Below, in pieces: positions 1 through 8,500 of a stretch of 32,570 nt of DNA. The DNA comes from a virus: positions 1 to 32,570 of IMG/VR virus record IMGVR_UViG_3300006916_000189. One strand, 5' to 3'. Position 1 is the first letter of the stretch. The number at the start of each line of letters is the position of its first letter. Both the position numbers and the translations under genes were made by a program. The notes beneath the pieces were generated by a model. The model saw nothing but the letters and a program-made list of their open reading frames with translations. It did not search any database and was not told where the DNA came from.

Positions 1-1
1 G

Positions 2-1495
2 CTAGAACCAGTTAACAAGCCTTATAGTAAAAGAACTAGAAGATTTTTAATAGGTGATTCAATCGAGGGTTGGGCTGACGCTATTAAAGTACTAATGAAA
101 TCATATCTTGGTGACAAAAGAAGTTCACGTGTAGAGTTTGACTACTCTGATATACGCCCTAAGGGTGCAATGTTAGTAACGTCTGGTGGTAAAGCACCCG
201 GACCTCAACCACTTAAAGAATGTATAGTAAAAATAACAGGAGTTTTAGACTCAAAAGAGGATGGCGATACGCTCTCCACTATAGAAGTACACGATATAGT
301 TTGCCATATTGCAGACGCCGTCTTAGCTGGTGGAATACGTCGAGCAGCTTTGATAAGTCTGTTCTCAGCGGACGACGAGGAGATGATCTCCTGCAAGTCT
401 GGAAACTGGTGGGAAACAAACCCACAAAGAGGTAGAGCTAACAACTCTGCCGTTCTTATGAGACATAAAATAACTAAAGAGTTTTTTATGGATTTATGGA
501 AACGTGTAGAACTATCAGGAGCAGGTGAACCTGGTATATACTTGAATAATGACAAAGACTGGGGTACAAACCCTTGTTGCGAAATAGCTTTACGACCATA
601 CCAGTTTTGTAATTTATGTGAAGTAAATGCTAGTGATATTGAATCACAAGAAGATTTAAATAACAGAGTGAAAGCAGCTGCGTTTATAGGAACACTACAA
701 GCTGGATATACGGACTTTCACTATTTAAGAGACGTATGGAAAGAAACAACAGAAAAAGACGCCTTAATAGGAGTGTCGATGACGGGGATAGGATCTGGCA
801 CGGTGTTAGGATACGACATGAAGAAAGCCGCTCAATTAGTAAAACGAGAAAACGCAAGAGTCGCGAAAGTGATTGGAATTAATTCTGCAGCGCGATGTAC
901 AACAGTGAAGCCTGCTGGGACGACGTCTCTGGCATTAGGAACATCATCTGGTATTCACGCTTGGCATAACGATTATTATATCCGTAGAGTTAGGGTTGGT
1001 AAAAACGAAAGTATATACAAATACCTAGCTGAAAACCACCCTGCTTTAGTTGAAGACGAATACTTTAGACCTCATGACACTGCTGTTATTAGCATACCAC
1101 AAAAAGCTCCTGAAGGTTCTATTATGAGAAGTGAATCACCATTTCAATTACTTGAACGAATAAAAAAGGTTGCTCAAGAATGGGTTACGCCTGGTCATAG
1201 AAAAGGTAGCAACACTCACAATGTTTCAGCTACTGTTAGTTTAAAAGAGAACGAATGGGAAGACGCAGGAGAATGGATGTGGGATAACAGAAAACACTAT
1301 AATGGTTTGTCTGTGTTACCTTATGACGGTGGAACTTATACACAAGCTCCATTTGAAGATATAACCGAAGGCGAATATCTTAACATGTTACAACACTTAA
1401 CTGATATAAACTTAGAAAATGTTATCGAGACTGAAGACAACACTGATCTTAGTGGTGAGCTTGCCTGCGCTGGTGGTTCTTGCGAGATTACATAG
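2..1495 (+). CDS. rtpR: Adenosylcobalamin-dependent ribonucleoside-triphosphate reductase (class II), C-terminal part
   Basis: This enzyme reduces ribonucleotides to deoxyribonucleotides with a B12-derived radical and feeds phage DNA synthesis. The reading frame is open to the left edge, so the gene is truncated by the window; the ATG at 95 is internal, because the 31 codons before it continue the family sequence (for example DSIEGWADA). About 497 residues are visible of a family length near 740. Numbering from base 2, NPCCEI gives the radical Cys192 and Glu194, and Cys203 is the partner thiol; the spacing equals C408/E410/C419 of the Lactobacillus enzyme. The tail CAGGSC (Cys489, Cys494, three residues from the end) matches its C731/C736 redox pair. 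TVKPAGT and GSNTHNVSATVS are further family blocks. The Cys following the radical Cys replaces the usual Gly. Monomeric RTPR type is inferred from these spacings. Its last 77 bases overlap the next gene. Confidence 0.95.
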   Translation, partial: LEPVNKPYSKRTRRFLIGDSIEGWADAIKVLMKSYLGDKRSSRVEFDYSDIRPKGAMLVTSGGKAPGPQPLKECIVKITGVLDSKEDGDTLSTIEVHDIVCHIADAVLAGGIRRAALISLFSADDEEMISCKSGNWWETNPQRGRANNSAVLMRHKITKEFFMDLWKRVELSGAGEPGIYLNNDKDWGTNPCCEIALRPYQFCNLCEVNASDIESQEDLNNRVKAAAFIGTLQAGYTDFHYLRDVWKETTEKDALIGVSMTGIGSGTVLGYDMKKAAQLVKRENARVAKVIGINSAARCTTVKPAGTTSLALGTSSGIHAWHNDYYIRRVRVGKNESIYKYLAENHPALVEDEYFRPHDTAVISIPQKAPEGSIMRSESPFQLLERIKKVAQEWVTPGHRKGSNTHNVSATVSLKENEWEDAGEWMWDNRKHYNGLSVLPYDGGTYTQAPFEDITEGEYLNMLQHLTDINLENVIETEDNTDLSGELACAGGSCEIT

Positions 1496-1994
1496 CTGTA
1501 AGAAAATAACAGATAATTATAAAACATTTACTATACGAGAGGGTAAACATAGGTCGACAAATGCCTTGAACTATAGTAAGGACACGGTGTTCGGTTGGAA
1601 CATTGAATTTGATTCAAGCGCTATCTACAAAACTGTGGATAGCCTTAATCAATATGATATAAATAAATTAATAGGTTGGAGTGACTGTGGTACTAGCCAT
1701 ATGGATAACTCTATAAGATTTGGCTGGAGATGGTTAAACGATAGTTTAGAAATACACTGGTTTAAACATGAGTATGGAGAGTTTAGTTTTGACCTTATAA
1801 AAAGAGTTAGCATATGTAAAGAACATTACTATGAGCTAACTATATCAACTTGGGATTACAAAATGGGAGTAGATGGTACTTATGTTCACGTACCTAGAAA
1901 TTGTGTACAAAAAAAAAGAAAGTATATGCTATATCCTTATTTTGGAGGAAATGAAACAGCTCCTCACGATATAACAATTAAAATTAAGAATTAA
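1419..1994 (+). CDS. Putative lipoprotein of unknown function, signal peptide overprinted on rtpR
   Basis: A 191-residue protein that I do not recognise. Residues 1-27 look like a lipoprotein signal: charged start (Arg4, Lys6), hydrophobic core LILVVSLPALVVLA, then LHSC with candidate lipidated Cys27 followed by KK. His at -2 is not canonical, and Arg23 is unusual just before the cleavage site. The remainder is polar and rich in Trp, Tyr and His, and looks beta-rich. The ATG at 1419 lies inside rtpR in another frame; the next in-frame Met is about 94 codons further on and would remove almost half of the protein. No SD is present, only an A-rich leader. The stop shares its last base with the start of the next gene (TAATG), which supports a real, translationally coupled gene. 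It could act in the envelope, for example in superinfection exclusion or lysis, but nothing in the sequence shows this. Confidence 0.7.
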   Translation: MLSRLKTTLILVVSLPALVVLARLHSCKKITDNYKTFTIREGKHRSTNALNYSKDTVFGWNIEFDSSAIYKTVDSLNQYDINKLIGWSDCGTSHMDNSIRFGWRWLNDSLEIHWFKHEYGEFSFDLIKRVSICKEHYYELTISTWDYKMGVDGTYVHVPRNCVQKKRKYMLYPYFGGNETAPHDITIKIKN

Positions 1995-2233
1995 TGGGAT
2001 TTATTAAATGGCTTTTTACAGATCATTACTTTAATAATAAGCAAGGTGTTATAAAGTTTTTAGGAACTATAATGTTTGTTTGTTTTGGAGTTTATGTGCC
2101 TGGCCCAGTGCTAGAAGAATACTACGGCGGTTGGATACCTATTTGGCCAGTGTTAGGTTGCTTTGTAGCAATATATGGAGGTTTGATAGGTATAATATAT
2201 CAACCCTATCAAATCTACAAAAGAGTTAAATAA
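1994..2233 (+). CDS. Small two-helix membrane protein
   Basis: A 79-residue protein with two likely membrane segments, about residues 19-38 (VIKFLGTIMFVCFGVYVPG) and 47-69 (around WIPIWPVLGCFVAIYGGLIG), joined by a short loop containing EEYYGGW. The ends are basic (IYKRVK at the C-terminus). It starts within the stop codon of the preceding lipoprotein-like gene (TAATG), so the two are probably co-translated, and it ends three bases before the terminator hairpin. Size and topology would allow a holin or an inner-membrane partner of the lipoprotein, but I see no diagnostic motif and do not assign a function. Confidence 0.8.
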   Translation: MGFIKWLFTDHYFNNKQGVIKFLGTIMFVCFGVYVPGPVLEEYYGGWIPIWPVLGCFVAIYGGLIGIIYQPYQIYKRVK

Positions 2234-2235
2234 AT

Positions 2236-2264
2236 AAAAGGGAGGTCTTACGGCCTCCCTTTTT
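2236..2264. terminator. Bidirectional intrinsic terminator between convergent operons
   Basis: AAAAGGGAGG (2236-2245) pairs perfectly with CCTCCCTTTT (2254-2263); an inner T-G and C-G pair leave a four-base TTAC loop. A run of five T follows on the + strand, and TTTTATTTATTT follows on the - strand. It lies between the + strand membrane-protein gene (ends 2233) and the - strand basic-protein gene (ends 2297), so it can stop transcription from both sides. Confidence 0.92.
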
Positions 2265-2296
2265 GGTTACAGGAACTTTGGGTATGGTGCCCATTT

Positions 2297-2584
2297 TTAC
2301 GTTCCAGGTTTGTTATAATTTATTTTTAATTTTTGTCTTATTTTTTGTAAAAATTTACTGCCTTCAGTTTTTCTCGCATGAACATTATGTTCGTCTTTTT
2401 TACTAGGTTTAAATATAATACCGTCTTTCTTTTTAATTAAAGTTCCTTGTACGTCAGGCGCGTCATCAAAACTCAAACCACCTTTTAATTTCTTAGTTCT
2501 ACCGTATTTTTTCCAAGCGTTAACATTGTACTTTGATCCTATCTCTTCGTTAGGATCTTTCTTAAATTTTCTTATTCTTCCCAT
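2297..2584 (-). CDS. Small basic protein, unknown function
   Basis: A 95-residue, strongly basic protein (about 26 Lys/Arg against 10 Asp/Glu) with no membrane segment and no cysteine. It is the last gene of the - strand virion operon, starting 10 bases after the stop of the giant gene, behind an A-rich leader (AAAATAAAAAAA). Two stretches are nearly pure charge (RIRKFKKD at the start, LQKIRQKLK near the end). Such a protein could bind nucleic acid or be a packaged accessory, but this is inference from charge and position only. I do not recognise the family. Confidence 0.75.
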   Translation of the reverse strand: MGRIRKFKKDPNEEIGSKYNVNAWKKYGRTKKLKGGLSFDDAPDVQGTLIKKKDGIIFKPSKKDEHNVHARKTEGSKFLQKIRQKLKINYNKPGT

Positions 2585-2594
2585 TTTTTTTATT

Positions 2595-5500
2595 TTACCA
2601 GCCGGTGTTCATTCCACCACCTTTTGCGTTTGAAAAACCTGCATTAAACACGTTTTTATTTGGTGATTTTTTCTTTGCTTTTTCATTTTTAGCTTGATCA
2701 GTTTCCCAAAGAGGAATCAAGCCTAGACCAACTCCTATTTTTTCTAACACTGGTCCTTCTTTCGCGTACATGTATTCTAGTATTTTAAAGTTATCATATA
2801 GAGCTCGCTTCGCTGGAAAACCTGTAGTTCCTTGAATTATATTAGCAGCAGCTGATACAGATGGCGCATTTAATGGATCGTCTAATGCACTTTTAAATCT
2901 ATTTTTCTTCATCTCTGCCTGCTTCAAGTCATATGCTGCGTTGTCGAATAGATCAAGTTTTTGACCTATGAAAGGCATTGACCCTAAAAGTTCATCACCT
3001 GCTCCCTCATAATCTTTAAACATCCCATTTTTATTAGATACATATTGATTATAGAATTTAACTCCAGCTTCTTTACCACCAAGTAATATCTTTCCACCAA
3101 CACCAAAACCTGTTAGCAAGCCATCTACCTCCGCATTAAACATTCTCCAAGCTATATCCTCAATCTCTCCTTCTTCAGTGTCGTCGCTAATCAACCAACT
3201 AGTAAACCCACTTGTTAATGCTCCATAAACACTGTTCTGTAGCATACCGTAATTAAATACTTTACCTAGTATTTCTTTTCTGGTTTGAGGATTTTCTATG
3301 TTCTCTATGTCTTCTAAGCTTTCAATATTCCAACCTTTTAAATACTTGTTTAACTCTATATTTGCTTGCCTCAAGTTCTGCATAGAAGTAGTTCCATAAC
3401 TTAGAAAAGCTTTACCACCTACTTTTGTTTGTATACTTCCTGTTTCTACAGGATCACTAGATTGCTGAGTTCTACTACTTAGCTCTTGCCACATTAAATA
3501 TGCTTCGCCGTGAGCTTTTTCATAACCTTCTACTTTCTTATAGTCCTTGATGTTTTCTCCAGTTTTGATATCGTATAATTGACCATTGACTCTATAGTCT
3601 AATCCTAAAAGTTCATTAGTCTTGTTCATCATATAAGTAGTTCCAAACCCATTTGCTTGAGCCCATGAATCCATACCCTTATTTAATACTAAACCTTTTT
3701 GTAGTAACAGGTTCAAGATCGCTCCAGCTTTATTAGTAGATCCATTTAAAGCATCTGTTATTTCAGCATCACTTATATTGATTTTATTACCTAATCTTCT
3801 CGATTTAAGATAATCAGAATTATATAAGTCAATAGTCTCTCTCCAGTATCTACCTTGATGAGCAAAAGCTTTACCAGCTTTCCATGGAGTGTTTCCAGGC
3901 TCAAACATGTAATTTAAATTAGACTGTCCTTGTCTAACAGCACTCCCAACGTTTAAAGCTAATTGAGCTGTAGTCGTTTGATTAACTATATTATTCAACC
4001 CTTGTAGTCCAAAGTTATCACCTATAGGTCTATTACTTCCAGACTTCATTCTCCTTAACATATCTTCTAAAGCAACTCTATATTTAGTTCCGTATGCTAC
4101 TTCTAACTTGTTTAAATTTTCCGGAGTATAATAAGAATCAACAAAGCTAGTATATCCGTTAAGATCTTGATAATACTTTCTAGCGCTTTTATTAACAGTC
4201 ATCATAGCATCACTTTGTATGTTACCCATAACCCAATCAGCTGAGTTTGGCATGTGATATCCTGCAACGCCACCAACTCTTACTAGTTCATTAGCCATTG
4301 ATCTTACATCAGGATTAACTGATATAAATTTATTTATTCCATCAAGATCTCTTTTACTTAAACCAGGTACATCTTCCATACCTTGTTGTTTCCAAGCTTG
4401 TATTCTAACGGCGTCTTGAACTGTCCAGCCGTTAAAAGCTTCGTTATTCAGTGTTTTGTTAAAATCTTTATATGTTTTAAAAACAGTATTAAGACCAGCG
4501 TTATAGTTTCTTTCAAAAGTGTTTTGATCAGAAACAGATCTTTTATAAGTATCGTAAGATTTCTGTTTAACATACTCATAGTCCATCAGTCCTTGCTTAC
4601 CTTTACCAGCCATAGTTTGAATTAACTGTTGGTAATTGTAAGTGTTGTATGGTAATAGTTTTCTCCCTGATGGAGATATTTTTTTAACATTAGCATCCGA
4701 ATACCTTGCATCAGCCTTTACACCAGAGCTATGCTGTATCATGTTATCGAATTGATTCTGCTCTATAGAAGTAGAACTTGCTTTAATAGGTCTAGCTCTA
4801 TCTGTTAAACCTAACTCTTTTACTCTTTTAGAAAATGCTGCTGTGTTAGGAGCTGCATCCTCTAAAAATACAAAGTCATTATAACCAAGAGAAGCAAACA
4901 CATCTACGTAATTAGCTTTAGCTGCTGGATCAGAACTTTCTACTCCAATGTAATGGTCTAAAGGTACTTTAAATTTTCCACCACTTAATTGTTCTAACCT
5001 ATATTGAAAAGCTAGAGCTGTAGCCATATCTCCCTTTCTAGATGTTAAGAAATATAAGCCATCCCATCCATCTTTTCCTTGTTTAATATTTTTATCATAT
5101 ATTCTTTCTACTACTTTATAAGCTTTTGCTTTTTTAGCATTTTTAAAATCACCAAACTCTCCAAAGCTAAATAAATCAGCCGCAGTGTAACTAGGATTTT
5201 CTTGCTGAGCTTCTAATAAATACTTACCAGCATCCTCATTAAATTCTTTAGGGTTTATTTTAAATGTTTTACCATCAGGCATTGTTACATCTATCCTACT
5301 ATCAGTATATAAAAGTGAATCATCTATATCTGACAAATATACTTTCTTTTTTGGCGCATTAGTTCTATTAGCCATTTCAATAGCTTTTTCTCTAACTTTT
5401 ATTTGATTGTAAACCGCAGAAGAAGGTTGTATTTCTAGTGGAACAGCTGAATAGTTTATACCATTTTCTTCAGCTAGCTTTTGTAAATTTAATTCACTAT

Positions 5501-8500
5501 CTTTGTGAACTTTATTTATCTCTGGATTTCCTGCTATTTTATTTACTGTAGTTAATTCTGTTTCCGCAACTTCAGTAGGATTTTCAGGAACTTCTAGCTT
5601 GTTTTCAGGGATATATTCGTTTTGAACTATATTCTGAGAGATTGTATTTACATCTTCTATACGCTTCAGATTTTCCAAAGATCCTTCATTTATTTCATTG
5701 GAATTTTTATTTATTTCTTCAACATATGGTTTTATAATATTACCTACTCCTTCTTCAACCAATGTGCTTTTTAAAGGAGATCCATTTCTTAAATCAATTT
5801 GAATGTCTAATGGTTGTAAATAATTAGTACCTGATAATCTTTCGATACTCCATGGCATTGTTGCGAATTGATTGAGATCAGTGTCATAAGGACCAATTTT
5901 CATCGCTCCTCTATTAAGCGGGTTATCAGCCCATCTTTGTGCATCAACAGTTATAATACCTTGTTCTGCTCTGTCAAGTAACTTAGTTAACTCTTGTTTG
6001 AATTTTTTAGGATTATTTTTATATCTAACCATTAGATCCATAACATTGCCGTTGACAACACCCATTGGTATATGATGCTCAGAGTGTGTTCTTTTGAAAG
6101 CATATGGATCATAGCCTTTGCTCTCTAGGTTTTTAGTTGGAACATAAGCACCTAACTCTAAAGGAGCAGTCGTAATCGTGAAACTTCCTTTAGCAATACC
6201 TTCACCTATATTAGTCTGCATACGCATCCAAGAGAAAATATCATTAGCTATTCTACTCTCTTTTTGCTCTACTGTTACTCCAGCTTTCTTTTCAGCAGGA
6301 GTTAAAGTTACATTACTTAATTGATTATATAACGATGTATACATTCTATTTGACAATGCTTTGTTTGCAGCTATTGTCTCTTCAAAAGTGTAAGGCTTAT
6401 CCGTATAAGGATTAATCCCTTGTTTAGTTAGCCTAGTCTTCAACATAGTAGTATATTCCTTTATATCAGCAGGATCTGTAATTCTACCGTTTTCTAGTTT
6501 TCCTTCTAAAGCTAGTTTCTGAAAGAAACCTTGGATACTTGTTGGCTTATACTTGTATTGTTTAACTCCATCTATTTCTACAACTACTTTTTCTCCTTTA
6601 ACTAAAACTGGATCAGCTTGTATCTTACCAGGACTAGCTATAAAAAACGCGTCAACATCTTTAGGTAGTTTACCCTCGCCTGTGACTCCAATTTCTCCAG
6701 GCATATTCCAAGCATTAGCTATTTTTTCTGATTTATTTTCACCTGGAATCCAAGTACCTAGTCTTTTACTTGTACCGTCTGGACCTATTATTTTAAAATT
6801 ACCAAAACCCATACTCTGATACAGAGCTTGAGTTTCAATAAGACCAGCCATATTTACATCTGTTAAAGCTCCATAAAGAGTGTTACCAAATTGAGCTTTT
6901 TCTATAGGATTATCAGCCCAACTACCCTTACCACTTTGTGTTCTAGCATTCAATATTATATGACCACTTCCATATTTTTCGTATCTTTCATTTAAATCTT
7001 GAGCTAATCTAGGGTAATTGCCACCTTCTACCAAATCACCTTCTAGTTTTTCTACTTTATTATCAGAGTATATACTTCTATTTATGGCATCATCTATTAT
7101 ATTAAGCAACTCTATATCGTTATCTTTAAGAGTTTTATTTAGCTTAGAATAATTTATGTCTACATACTCTAGTATATCTACTTTATTTTTCTTTGATGGA
7201 TCTAAGTTTAAAATATCTCTAGCTAAATTACCTACTTGTTCCGTAGCTTCTGATATTGTTAGTAAACCAGTAGCATCATTAGTTGTTGAAGCAAATTTAA
7301 GATTTGGATCTCTTTTTAATCTAAAGCCAATCGAGTTCAAAGAACCTTCTAGCATAGCATCAGCTTTATCTGCTGGATTTAAATCTCTATATATGTCATA
7401 AGACTCCGCAATGTCTATAGATTCTGGAACACCATTCTTATTAGTGTTAACTTTTACAACAGTTCCATCAATAGGTCTTTCTAATCCATTAACAAAAACA
7501 CTTTTACCATCTGCTGAAAAATATACACCACTCTTTGGTATATCTCCTGATTTAATCTTTCTATCTGATAATACTTCTTTTTCAACTGGATACTTAGTGT
7601 AAGTGTATTCTCCTTTAGAGTTAATCTTAGGAACAAATCCACCAGTATTAGCTGCGCTGCTTTGAGCGTCCATAGCTATATCTCTACCCATGCGTATTGC
7701 TATAGCTCTAGCTAAAGCATCTTTTCTAGTACCTTTAGTAGATGGAGCTTTGCCTTCAGCGTTTACCCATGATAGTATTTCTTCAATAGTAGGTATCTTC
7801 TTTTTAAACTGTAACGGTTGCGATTTACCTTTAACTGTTTCTATTCTAATTTGTTTACCATCAGCGCCTAATTTAGCTTCATAAAAAGGAAACATATTAA
7901 ACTTAGTCAAAACATCTAAATCTATATTGTTTAGTAAGTCTTGATTATTTTTAATAAAATCAATATACTTATTACCGCCACCCATTTTTTTCTTTATGTC
8001 AGCTGTAAATTTATCAACTACAGTTTTATCTATATTGTTTATGTCATTTTGTTTTCCTTCTCCTTTACCTATTGATCCACCAGTTATTTTTGTATCAAGA
8101 GTAGTATTACCCATACCTAATCTAACAACTGCATCTTGAACTTCACCAAGTTTCTCTGTATCTATTACGCCTGACTTAGTGTAAATTGTTCTACCTTGCT
8201 CACCCGGTTTTTGAGTTTCTATTACTATTTCTGGTTGACTTGATTCTACAATGTTAGATTCGTTAGCCATACTTTTAGTATCATCAGTAGACTTAAATTG
8301 GCTGATTTCACCTTCAAAATGATCTTCAAAAGCTTTATAACTTCTTTTCTTTAACTGAGCATTTATATAACCGTTAGGATTTGTGTTTTCAACATTACCT
8401 TGAAGATATGTTTTAACAATACTAGTTAAACCCTGCTTTTCTCCAAACATGTATTGCATGTATTCTTCAGTGTTAAACAACTTTTTAGCTCCAGGCAAGT

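Noticed and set aside
95-1495. Reductase gene starting at ATG 95
   Set aside because: The frame is open to base 2 and upstream codons encode conserved family sequence; the gene is cut by the window edge.
5313-5345. DIDDS in the giant protein as a DxDxD RNA-polymerase active site, as in crAss-like virion polymerases
   Set aside because: Later segments supply the remaining HAD motifs (LTSR, Lys, EDAAPN) in order, and no other polymerase motif was seen, so HAD phosphatase is the better reading.
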